Origin: Kushneria aurantia DSM 21353
Lineage (GTDB): Bacteria > Pseudomonadota > Gammaproteobacteria > Pseudomonadales > Halomonadaceae
Length of the DNA: 64,000 nt
Reading direction: 5' to 3'
NCBI RefSeq assembly: GCF_000382245.1
Contig: NZ_KB907870.1
Location: 24,274 to 88,273 of the forward strand
The notes under the pieces were generated by a model. The model saw only the letters and a program-made list of their open reading frames with translations. It did not search any database and was not told where the DNA came from. The position numbers and the translations under genes were made by a program. How positions within the stretch are numbered: the stretch's first letter is position 1; each line of letters opens with the position of its first letter. Positions 56,669 to 64,000 of this stretch are shown in pieces.

Positions 56669-57925
56669 TTAGCTGGCATAGGCGCGCTGGCGCACGCGCT
56701 CGAGCTGCTGGCGAATGGCCGCTTCACGGTCGGGGTAGACGGTGAACTGCTGGAAGCCTTTCAGACCGGCTTCGGCCATCTGCGGCGGCGTATCGCGGTC
56801 GAAGTACTGCGAGGTACCCTGGGTATTGCGCAGCAACTGCGTCGCGGTGCGCGCCAGCGGATCATCGCCCACCGACATATCGCTGCGCGGCGGTACACCA
56901 CTCAAGGCGCCGACAAAGCGCGACAGCACCTCGGGCTGATAAAAGTAGGCCAGAAACTCTCTTGCCAGCTCCGGATGCTGCGCGCGCTTCGGAATGTGAA
57001 CCGAGTTGGTGGCGAAATCCTCGAAGGGACCGATCGCGCTGTCATACATCGGGAAGCGAATCAGGCGCAGTTGCTCTACCGCCTCCGGTGACAGCGCGGT
57101 GGTGATGAAATTGCCCAGATCCATCATGGCGGCCTTGCCCTGGCCCAGAAAGGAGGCCGCCTGCTGCCAGCCGTAGGAGGTGCCGTTGTGCAGAAAGAGG
57201 TCGTCGTGAATCATCTGCGCCCACTGCTCGAAAACCGCATCCAGTGCCGTATCGGTATAGGCCATTTCGCCACGCATCAGCGCCATATGGCGATCAAGAC
57301 CGTTGATGCGCAGGTCCAGGTGATCGAACCAGCCGGCGGCCGGCCACTGCTCTCGGGTACCCATCGATACCGGGATCAGTCCGGCGGCCTTCGCACTGTT
57401 GCAGGTACGGTAGAAATCATCGAACGTTTCGGGGGGCGTCAGGCCATGCTGAGCGAAGATATCGGCACGATAGTAAAGTCCCCAGAACAGACCGCCCAGC
57501 GGCAGGCCGTACTGGCGGCCATCGACCGTCACCGCATCGAGCAGCGGCCCCAGCACGCTGGCGTAATTCTCGCGCTCGACCAGCGTCGAGATATCGCTGA
57601 ACAAGCCAAGCTTGACGAACTGACGCATGCGCTGGCCGGAGAACCAGAAGCAGATATCCGGTGGATCGGCGACCAGATAGTTGCCGATTGCGGTTTTGTT
57701 CGCTTCATGGGCCAGGTTGTTGACCGTGACACTGATACCGCTCTGCTGGCCGAAGGTTTCCGCCAGTTCGCGGAAGACCAGATACTGTGGTGTATCCAGA
57801 TCGCTTATAATGGTCAACTCTTTTGAAGCGGCAAGGGCCGGTACACCGAGCCCTGATAGCAGCAGACCGCTCCCAAGGGCCTGAACCAGACGACGCCGGG
57901 TTATGGAGTGACAGACTTCCGCCAT
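56669..57925 (-). CDS. Extracellular sugar-binding protein of the ABC galactoside importer
   Basis: 418 residues, family 1 solute-binding protein. N-terminal twin-arginine motif (TRRRLVQALG) followed by a hydrophobic stretch and ALA cleavage site suggests Tat export, so it may fold before export. Body: YGLPLGGLFWGLYYRADIFA, and QWPAAGWFDHLDLRINGLDR. First gene of the GH42 operon and so the most upstream; likely binds a galactoside. Confidence 0.9.
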   Translation of the reverse strand: MAEVCHSITRRRLVQALGSGLLLSGLGVPALAASKELTIISDLDTPQYLVFRELAETFGQQSGISVTVNNLAHEANKTAIGNYLVADPPDICFWFSGQRMRQFVKLGLFSDISTLVERENYASVLGPLLDAVTVDGRQYGLPLGGLFWGLYYRADIFAQHGLTPPETFDDFYRTCNSAKAAGLIPVSMGTREQWPAAGWFDHLDLRINGLDRHMALMRGEMAYTDTALDAVFEQWAQMIHDDLFLHNGTSYGWQQAASFLGQGKAAMMDLGNFITTALSPEAVEQLRLIRFPMYDSAIGPFEDFATNSVHIPKRAQHPELAREFLAYFYQPEVLSRFVGALSGVPPRSDMSVGDDPLARTATQLLRNTQGTSQYFDRDTPPQMAEAGLKGFQQFTVYPDREAAIRQQLERVRQRAYAS

Positions 57926-57987
57926 GATGCAGGCCTCCTGTTATGACGCGGGCAGTGTTATTTGACCTGAATGCCGCCGACGTCTTT

Positions 57988-58019
57988 ATTTTCTATTCGC
58001 TACATTTTCTATTCGCTAC
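57988..58019. promoter_or_regulatory. Perfect 16-bp tandem repeat (operator candidate) for the ROK regulator
   Basis: ATTTTCTATTCGCTAC occurs twice back to back (57988-58003 and 58004-58019), between the binding-protein gene and the divergent ROK gene. No other copy is seen. Its position 30 bases before the ROK start and 62 before the binding protein suggests a shared operator. Confidence 0.6.
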
Positions 58020-58048
58020 CCCCCAACTTTTTCCATTGGAAAAAATAA

Positions 58049-59203
58049 GTGACGGAACTACAATCAATCATTGGTCGTAGAAGTGACCGGGACGCCAAAA
58101 CACGCTTCATCATCAATACGTTACGATCATCCGAAAAACTCAGCCGCAGCGCTATTGCGGAGCATACAGGGCTCAGCCCGACCACGGTTTCATCCATCAT
58201 CTCGGCGCTTCTCGATGAAGGCCTGGTGGTCGAGGAGCAGGCGCTGGACAGCCGCGGCGGCCGTCGCCCGACACCGCTGAGGCTCAACTACACCGCTCAC
58301 ACCGCTGTGGGGATCAGACTCAGGGCCGACAGCATCGAATGCATGCTGACCGACATGGCTGCCCTGCCCCTCGGCCGCCTTGAATTACCACTGACCGACC
58401 ACAGCCCCGAAACCGTCTGCGCGACCTGCGAAACGGCGGTTATCCGGCTTTTGAACCACTATCAGGACACTTCGCGTCAGCTTGTCGGCGTTGGCGTTGC
58501 AATTCCCGGTGTCATCGACAGCCGCGAAGGCATCTGTCGACGCAGCTATCGTCTTGGCTGGCAGGAGGTGGCCTTCGCGCCGATGCTGGAAAAACGGCTG
58601 GGAGTCCCGGTGCGGGTCGACGACGACAGTCACGCCTTCGCTCTCGCCCATACGCTATTCGGGGCCGGATTGACGCATGCCTCCTTTGCCGCCGTGGCGA
58701 TCGGCGAGGGGATCAGCTGCGATATGGTCCTTAACCGGCAGGTGCATCGCGGCGACAGGGGCGCCGCCGGCAAACTCGGTCACACCTTCTGGCAGGCGGA
58801 TGGCCCGCGCTGCGAGTGCGGTCGCAGTGACTGTTTACAGGCGAGATACGCACTGCCCGGCATGCTTGCCCTGTGGCAACAGCAGGGTGGCGATCCTTAT
58901 GGGGGGCTGGCCGAGATGAAAAAGGCGCTTGATCGCGGTGAGCTACAAGCCGGGGATGTCGTGCAGCAGGCAGGGCTGGCCATAGGCCAATGTCTGGCGT
59001 CTTTCGTCACCGTTATCGATCTCGATCATGTGGTTATCGGCGGCGAGGCAATCGCGCTGGGAGACCAGCTGATAGCCCCCATAAAAGCGCAGCTGCAGGC
59101 GCACTGCTTTTACGATACCCATCGCATCGAGATCGACAGCGAAAAGGATCTATGGCGTCGCGGCGCCGCGGCGCTGGTGACGCAGATGTTTTTCAACTTC
59201 TGA
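58049..59203 (+). CDS. ROK-family transcriptional regulator
   Basis: 384 residues, GTG start. N-terminal winged helix (SRSAIAEHTGLSPTTVSSII), then the ROK sugar-kinase-like domain: GVGVAIPGVIDSREG, the ROK zinc motif RCECGRSDCLQARY (CxCGxxxC) after GKLGHTFWQADGP, and VVIGGEAIALGDQL. Belongs to the NagC/Mlc/XylR repressor group, probably released by an inducing sugar. Divergent from the GH42 operon it likely controls. Weak SD. Confidence 0.9.
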   Translation: MTELQSIIGRRSDRDAKTRFIINTLRSSEKLSRSAIAEHTGLSPTTVSSIISALLDEGLVVEEQALDSRGGRRPTPLRLNYTAHTAVGIRLRADSIECMLTDMAALPLGRLELPLTDHSPETVCATCETAVIRLLNHYQDTSRQLVGVGVAIPGVIDSREGICRRSYRLGWQEVAFAPMLEKRLGVPVRVDDDSHAFALAHTLFGAGLTHASFAAVAIGEGISCDMVLNRQVHRGDRGAAGKLGHTFWQADGPRCECGRSDCLQARYALPGMLALWQQQGGDPYGGLAEMKKALDRGELQAGDVVQQAGLAIGQCLASFVTVIDLDHVVIGGEAIALGDQLIAPIKAQLQAHCFYDTHRIEIDSEKDLWRRGAAALVTQMFFNF

Positions 59204-59304
59204 GTGCCCTTCCCGCAGGGGCGCGCGAACAGGGCACAGAGCGACGTGATGTGGCGCGCCACAGACTCGACAGCGAGCGCGCCTGATCACCATGAAACCA
59301 TTCA

Positions 59305-59904
59305 CTAGAACGGAATTTCATCGTCGAAATCGTCAAAGCTGCCGGGATTGGGCGCGCCGCCCTGACCACCCTGCTGGTTGCCGCCCTGCTGGCCACCGCC
59401 ATAATTGCCACGATTGCCCTGACCGCCGCCCTGCTGGCCGCCGCCGTAGTTGCCGCCGCCCTGCTGGCCACCGCCGTAGTTGCCGCCACCCTGCTGACCG
59501 CCGCCGTAGTTGCCGCCACCCTGCTGGCCGCCACCCTGGTTGCCACCGAAGTCACCTCCCTGGCCACCGCGGCTGTCGAGCATCTGCATGTCGTTGGCGA
59601 CGATCTCGGTGGAGTAACGATCCTGGCCGTCCTGGCCCTGCCACTTGCGGGTTTGCAGGCGGCCCTCGATATAGAGGCGCGAGCCTTTCTTGACGTACTG
59701 CTGAGCGACTTCCGCCAGGCGGTTGAACAGCACCACGCTGTGCCACTCGGTGCGCTCCTGGCGCTGACCGCTCTGACGGTCGGTCCAGTTGTCGGTAGTT
59801 GCCAGGCGCAGATTGCAGACGGGACTGCCGGAGGGCAGAAAGCGCACATCCGGGTCCTGCCCCAGGTTGCCGATCAGAATGACCTTGTTGACTCCGCGGG
59901 CCAT
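59305..59904 (-). CDS. ssb: Single-stranded DNA-binding protein
   Basis: 199 residues. OB-fold domain 1 to about 110 ([60 protein letters not shown]), then a long Gly/Gln/Asn linker made of tandem [10 protein letters not shown] units, and the conserved acidic tip [10 protein letters not shown] that binds repair proteins. The linker is longer than in E. coli and is coded by 30-bp repeats (59420-59535). GGAG seven bases before the ATG. Divergent from uvrA, sharing a LexA-like control region. Confidence 0.97.
   Translation of the reverse strand: MARGVNKVILIGNLGQDPDVRFLPSGSPVCNLRLATTDNWTDRQSGQRQERTEWHSVVLFNRLAEVAQQYVKKGSRLYIEGRLQTRKWQGQDGQDRYSTEIVANDMQMLDSRGGQGGDFGGNQGGGQQGGGNYGGGQQGGGNYGGGQQGGGNYGGGQQGGGQGNRGNYGGGQQGGNQQGGQGGAPNPGSFDDFDDEIPF
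59420..59535. repeat. Tandem 30-bp repeats within ssb
   Basis: Three near-identical units with a period of 30 bases (GTAGTTGCC at 59446, 59476 and 59506), coding the Gly/Gln/Asn decapeptide of the Ssb linker. Copy number could change by slippage and would alter linker length in frame. Confidence 0.8.
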
Positions 59905-60001
59905 GATGTTCTCCTGTTGAGTGGCGGTTGAGATGGCGATGGAGAGCGTGGCGAGCTGAATAACCGTAAAACGAAGAGCGAGCAGCTTGACACGAACGTC
60001 T

Positions 60002-60029
60002 ATAATAACTGTATGGATATTCACTGCAA
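60002..60029 (-). promoter_or_regulatory. Predicted ssb promoter
   Basis: On the minus strand TTGCAG (60024-60029) and TATTAT (60002-60007) with a 16-base spacer. The LexA-like box lies across the spacer, so LexA would block it. Confidence 0.5.
60009..60024. promoter_or_regulatory. LexA-like box between ssb and uvrA
   Basis: CTGTATGGATATTCAC fits the SOS core CTG-N10-CAG except for one base. Both flanking genes are SOS-controlled in E. coli. The single mismatch makes it a plausible but weaker box. Confidence 0.5.
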
Positions 60030-60206
60030 TGCGACAGCACTGGCTCTTGCGCCGCTCCGGCCGCGCTGTCATTGCGCCCCCGCGTCCGCCACAGCACGGC
60101 GGGCGCCTCATTCTACCGACGCTATCCCGACAAGGAAAACGCCGCTTTTGCGCCCCCTGTCGCCCCCCTTCTATAGTGTTGGCTCGATTTCGCTGATGAG
60201 GTAGGT

Positions 60207-63035
60207 ATGGACCGTATTTCGGTACGTGGCGCACGTACCCATAACCTGAAAAATATTGACGTCGAACTGCCCCGCGACAGCCTGATCGTGGTCACCGGCC
60301 TGTCCGGTTCGGGCAAGTCCTCGCTCGCCTTCGATACGCTCTACGCCGAGGGGCAGCGTCGCTACGTCGAGTCGCTCTCTACCTACGCGCGTCAGTTTCT
60401 GTCGATGATGGAAAAGCCCGATATCGATCACATCGAAGGGCTGTCACCGGCGATCTCCATCGAGCAGAAGTCGACCTCGCACAATCCGCGTTCCACCGTC
60501 GGCACCATCACCGAAATCTACGATTACCTGCGTCTGCTTTACGCCCGCGCCGGCATACCGCGCTGTCCCGAGCACGATCTTGATCTGGAGGCGCAAACGG
60601 TATCGCAGATGGTCGATCAAACGCTGGCCCTTGAGGAAGGCACGCGGGTGATGCTGCTGGCGCCCATCATCAAGGGGCGCAAGGGCGAGCACCAGCAGAC
60701 ACTTACCGAGCTGCGCGCCCAGGGCTTCGTGCGGGTGCAGATCGACGGCACCACCTTCGAGTTCGACGAGCTGCCGACGCTCGACAAGAACAAAAAGCAC
60801 GATATCAACGTGGTGGTCGACCGCCTGAAGACAAGAGCCGACATTCAGCAGCGTCTGGCGGAGTCCTTCGAGACTGCGCTGGGGCTCTCCGACGGCGCCG
60901 CAGTGCTGCACTTCATGGACGGCGAGCACGAGGACCTGATCTTCTCTTCACGCTTTGCCTGCCCCATCTGTGGCTACGCCATCGCCGAGCTCGAACCGCG
61001 CATGTTCTCCTTCAACAATCCGGCCGGCGCCTGCCCGAGCTGCGACGGTCTGGGCATGCATCAGTTCTTCGACCCCGACAAGCTGATCCGCCAGCAGGAG
61101 CTGTCGCTGGCTGAGGGGGTAATTCGTGGCTGGGACCGGCGCAGTGTGTTCTATTTCAACCAGTTGGAAGCAGTCGCCGCCCACTACGACTTCGATCTCG
61201 AAACCGCCTGGCGCAAGCTGCCGCAGCGCGCCCGCGACGTGGTGCTGCACGGCAGCGGTCGCGAGTCGATCGCTTTCAACTGGGTCAACGACCGCGGCCG
61301 CAAGGTCACCCGCGAACACCCCTTCGAGGGGGTGGTGCCCAACATGGAGCGCCGCTACCGCGAGACCGACTCCGGCAGCGTGCGCGACGATCTGGCTCGC
61401 CTGCTGTCGGTGCGCCCCTGCCCCACCTGCCACGGCAGCCGTCTGCGTCGCGAGTCGCGCCATGTGTTCGTCGCCGACCACTCGATCTCGGAGGTAACCC
61501 GCAAGCCGATCGGTGACGCGCGCAGCTTCTTCAGCGACATGGCGCTGCCGGGCCGGCGCGGCGAGATCGCCGCCCGCATTCTCAACGAGATCACCAGCCG
61601 GCTGGAGTTTCTGGTCAACGTGGGGCTCGACTACCTGACCCTGGAGCGCAGCGCCGATACCCTCTCCGGCGGCGAGGCGCAGCGCATCCGTCTTGCCAGC
61701 CAGATCGGCGCCGGTCTGGTAGGCGTCATGTACATTCTCGATGAGCCCTCCATCGGCCTGCACCAGCGCGACAACGACCGCCTGCTGCGTACCCTCACCC
61801 GACTGCGCGACCTGGGTAACACCGTGATCGTGGTCGAGCACGACGAAGAGGCGATCCGCGCCGCCGATCACGTGCTCGATATCGGCCCCGGCGCCGGCGT
61901 CCATGGCGGCAAGATCGTTGCTCAGGGGACGCCGGCGCAGATCGAGCAGAACACTGACTCCTTGACCGGCCAGTATCTCGTCGGCAGTCGCCGCATCGAG
62001 ATCCCCCATCGTCTGCCGGTCAACCCCGAGCGCGCCGTTCACCTGAGCGGCGCCAGCGGTAATAACCTCGACAACGTCGACCTGATGCTGCCGCTGGGGC
62101 TGTTTGTCTGCGTCACCGGCGTTTCCGGCTCCGGCAAGTCAACCCTGATCAATTCGACCCTGATGCCGGTAGCGTCGCGCGAGCTCAACGGCGCCACCAC
62201 GCTGACACCGTCGCCCTTCGAGAGCATCGAGGGGCTCGACAATCTCGACAAGATCATCGATATCGATCAAAGCCCGATCGGCCGCACGCCGCGCTCCAAT
62301 CCGGCCACCTATACGGGCATTTTCACCCCCATACGCGAACTGTTCGCCGGTACCCCGGAGGCGCGCTCGCGCGGCTACAAGCCGGGTCGCTTCTCCTTCA
62401 ACGTCAAGGGCGGGCGTTGCGAGGCGTGCCAGGGCGAGGGCATGATCAAGGTGGAGATGCACTTCCTGCCGGATATCTACGTGCCCTGCGACGTGTGCGG
62501 CGGGCGCCGCTACAATCGCGAGACGCTGGAGGTGCTCTACAAGGGGCACAATATCCACGAAGTGCTGGAGATGACGGTCGAGGAGGCGGTCGACTTCTTC
62601 TCCCCCGTACCGGCGCTGGCACGTCGCCTGCAAACCCTGATGGACGTGGGGCTCTCCTACGTCAAACTGGGGCAGAGCGCCGTGACCCTCTCCGGCGGCG
62701 AAGCGCAGCGCATCAAGCTGGCCCGCGAGCTGGCCAAACGCGACACCGGCAAGACGCTCTATATTCTCGACGAGCCGACGACCGGGCTGCACTTCGAGGA
62801 TATCCGCCAACTGCTGTCAGTGCTGCACCGGCTCAGGGATCAGGGCAACTCAGTGGTGGTGATCGAACACAACCTGGATGTTATCAAGACCGCTGACTGG
62901 ATCATCGACCTGGGACCGGAAGGAGGCGCCGGCGGCGGCCGCATTATCGCCACCGGCACGCCGGAGGCGATCAGTGCACAGTCTGACTCACACACCGGGC
63001 GCTTTCTGAAACCGCTGCTTGAACGCGGCTATTGA
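60207..63035 (+). CDS. uvrA: UvrABC system subunit A
   Basis: 942 residues (E. coli 940). Nucleotide-excision repair damage sensor. Two ABC ATPase halves with Walker [10 protein letters not shown] (about 31) and GVSGSGKST (about 638), signatures [12 protein letters not shown] and [12 protein letters not shown], and two zinc fingers: CPICGY...CPSCDG and CEACQGEG...CDVCGG. Start [18 protein letters not shown]. Divergent from ssb with a LexA-like box in the control region. Confidence 0.98.
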   Translation: MDRISVRGARTHNLKNIDVELPRDSLIVVTGLSGSGKSSLAFDTLYAEGQRRYVESLSTYARQFLSMMEKPDIDHIEGLSPAISIEQKSTSHNPRSTVGTITEIYDYLRLLYARAGIPRCPEHDLDLEAQTVSQMVDQTLALEEGTRVMLLAPIIKGRKGEHQQTLTELRAQGFVRVQIDGTTFEFDELPTLDKNKKHDINVVVDRLKTRADIQQRLAESFETALGLSDGAAVLHFMDGEHEDLIFSSRFACPICGYAIAELEPRMFSFNNPAGACPSCDGLGMHQFFDPDKLIRQQELSLAEGVIRGWDRRSVFYFNQLEAVAAHYDFDLETAWRKLPQRARDVVLHGSGRESIAFNWVNDRGRKVTREHPFEGVVPNMERRYRETDSGSVRDDLARLLSVRPCPTCHGSRLRRESRHVFVADHSISEVTRKPIGDARSFFSDMALPGRRGEIAARILNEITSRLEFLVNVGLDYLTLERSADTLSGGEAQRIRLASQIGAGLVGVMYILDEPSIGLHQRDNDRLLRTLTRLRDLGNTVIVVEHDEEAIRAADHVLDIGPGAGVHGGKIVAQGTPAQIEQNTDSLTGQYLVGSRRIEIPHRLPVNPERAVHLSGASGNNLDNVDLMLPLGLFVCVTGVSGSGKSTLINSTLMPVASRELNGATTLTPSPFESIEGLDNLDKIIDIDQSPIGRTPRSNPATYTGIFTPIRELFAGTPEARSRGYKPGRFSFNVKGGRCEACQGEGMIKVEMHFLPDIYVPCDVCGGRRYNRETLEVLYKGHNIHEVLEMTVEEAVDFFSPVPALARRLQTLMDVGLSYVKLGQSAVTLSGGEAQRIKLARELAKRDTGKTLYILDEPTTGLHFEDIRQLLSVLHRLRDQGNSVVVIEHNLDVIKTADWIIDLGPEGGAGGGRIIATGTPEAISAQSDSHTGRFLKPLLERGY

Positions 63036-63050
63036 GGGAAGCGGCAACTC

Positions 63051-63078
63051 AAGGCGGTCAGTGTGCAGTGACCGCCTT
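63051..63078. terminator. Bidirectional hairpin between uvrA and the EAL gene
   Basis: AAGGCGGTCA / TGACCGCCTT, perfect 10-bp stem, 8-base loop. It includes the EAL gene's stop codon (63058). Ends TTGTACAC on plus; no long T-run. Confidence 0.5.
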
Positions 63079-63831
63079 GTACACACTATCATCGATCTCC
63101 GGCAGGCTCTCGAAACCGGGTTTGGCATAGAAGTAACCCTGATGACGTGTCACCCCATGGGCATACAGCCAGCGCGCCTCTTCGAGCGTCTCGACACCCT
63201 CGGCCACCACGCCCAGGTTCATTGCATAGGCCATTTTCACGGTGCTGGCGACCAGATGCTGACGGCGCTCGTCGCTGTCGATATCGGTAATCAGTACCCG
63301 GTCAAGCTTGAGATGGTGTGGCGTCAGCGTCGTCAGCAGGTCGAGATTGGCATAGCCGGTACCGAAGTCGTCCAGCGCCACCTCAAAGCCCATCTCGCGG
63401 TACTCTTCAACGATATGACGCAGGTGGTCGCGATCGGTGACACTCTCTCCCTCGGTGATCTCGAAAATCAGCCGATCCAGCGACCAGTTGACCCGATTGG
63501 CGGCCTTGAGCGTGGCCTGAATACAGGCCCTGGGCTCGTAGACCGCGTTGGGCAGAAAGTTGATCGACAGCCGAGACGTCATACCCAGCTGGCTTGCCAT
63601 TTCAATGGCGCGCACGCGACAAGCCTGATCGAAACGGTAAAGCAGCTCCTCATCGACCTGTGACAGAATCGCCCAGGCCGACTCGCCGCTGGTGCCGCGC
63701 ACCAGCGCCTCGTAAGCGTCAATACGCTGCTCGGCCAGCTCGACGATGGGTTGAAATGCCATGCTGAAGGCGAACGGCAGCTCACCCTCGCAGTTCTGGC
63801 ACTCTCCCTTGATAAAATAGCAGTTACTCAT
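63058..63831 (-). CDS. EAL-domain cyclic-di-GMP phosphodiesterase
   Basis: 257 residues, a stand-alone EAL domain. Motifs: YEALVRG (EAL), LSINFLPNAVYEP (Asn), IFEITEGESV (Glu), EVALDDFGTGYANLDLL (DDFG loop 6), HLKLDRVLI (Lys), GVVAEGVETLEEA and HQGYFYAKP. All usual catalytic residues are seen, so it is probably active. A short Cys-rich N-terminus (CYFIKGECQNCEGE) may bind a metal or sense redox. No GGDEF or membrane span. Monocistronic. Confidence 0.93.
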   Translation of the reverse strand: MSNCYFIKGECQNCEGELPFAFSMAFQPIVELAEQRIDAYEALVRGTSGESAWAILSQVDEELLYRFDQACRVRAIEMASQLGMTSRLSINFLPNAVYEPRACIQATLKAANRVNWSLDRLIFEITEGESVTDRDHLRHIVEEYREMGFEVALDDFGTGYANLDLLTTLTPHHLKLDRVLITDIDSDERRQHLVASTVKMAYAMNLGVVAEGVETLEEARWLYAHGVTRHQGYFYAKPGFESLPEIDDSVYKAVTAH

Positions 63832-64000
63832 AAAGCGCTTACCTCCCCTTCAGCAAACATCGGCATTAGCGCACATTTCTTGAGGGCAAGAGGTAAAACA
63901 TAACCGTGAGCCGACGCTGAGGCCAGAAGCGATCCAGGGGGGCACCATAACGCTGCAAATCGCCGGGAGCGGTTTACAACGCCGAAGGCGGCCCGAAGGG
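63832..64000. other. Non-coding window end
   Basis: Upstream region of the EAL gene; no gene or structured element recognised before the window edge. Confidence 0.4.

Noticed and set aside
59395..59540. CRISPR-like repeat array
   Set aside because: The 30-base repeats have no unique spacers and lie in frame in ssb as a Gly/Gln/Asn linker.
59987..60006. Plus-strand sigma70 promoter TTGACA ... TATAAT for uvrA
   Set aside because: The two hexamers are only 8 bases apart, far below the required spacing, so they cannot act together.

Overview
The window is a stretch of gammaproteobacterial chromosome. It is G+C-rich with tightly packed genes. FabA/FabB, RapA, UvrA/Ssb, PurE/PurK, a BCCT osmolyte transporter and two TAXI-type TRAP systems point to a halophilic or marine Halomonadaceae-like bacterium (Halomonas, Kushneria or Salinicola). 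That placement is inferred from gene content, not from a search. I see no rRNA, tRNA, prophage, CRISPR array or complete insertion sequence.

Layout. 1-6.3 kb: a DctB/DctD-like two-component system (dctB is cut by the window edge), then a TAXI TRAP transporter. Its promoter region carries paired palindromes, an IHF-like site and a -24/-12 sigma54 promoter. 6.3-16.9 kb: a structured intergenic repeat, a class V aminotransferase, a purE-purK-membrane protein run, an extensin-like protein, a BCCT transporter, a CrcB fluoride channel, a CvfB-like S1 protein and malic enzyme. 17.0-23.7 kb: an A/T-richer sugar operon on the minus strand (DeoR regulator, ABC ATPase, permease, binding protein, L-ribulose-5-phosphate 4-epimerase, ribulokinase) with no isomerase. 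It looks acquired. 24-30.4 kb: a P-loop kinase, transaldolase, YbiO-like MscS channel, zinc-free L31 and a luciferase-like monooxygenase. 30.4-34.5 kb: a second TAXI TRAP operon (lipoprotein SBP, DUF1850, fused permease) with a MITE-like element just upstream of its first gene. 34.7-41.3 kb: alpha/beta hydrolase, phospholipase D-family protein, small membrane proteins and RapA.

41.4-46.7 kb holds the most interesting unit. A TIGR01777-type epimerase diverges from an FAD oxidoreductase, followed by a CbiX-like chelatase, a MerR/LitR-type regulator whose cobalamin motif is lost, and a DNA photolyase. TGTACA-type half-sites with an exact 11-bp period lie in the divergent promoter and again upstream of the regulator, which suggests a light-responsive regulon. 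46.8-51.5 kb: fabA-fabB, a PlsC-like acyltransferase with an RfbD-like reductase, and topoisomerase IB. 51.5-59.2 kb: a galactoside system (GH42 enzyme, MalK-type ATPase, two permeases, Tat-type binding protein) divergent from a ROK regulator, with a perfect 16-bp tandem repeat between them. 59.3-63.8 kb: ssb and uvrA diverge around a LexA-like box, followed by an EAL phosphodiesterase.

All functions are read from motifs and neighbourhood. Promoters, operators and terminators are predictions made by eye.
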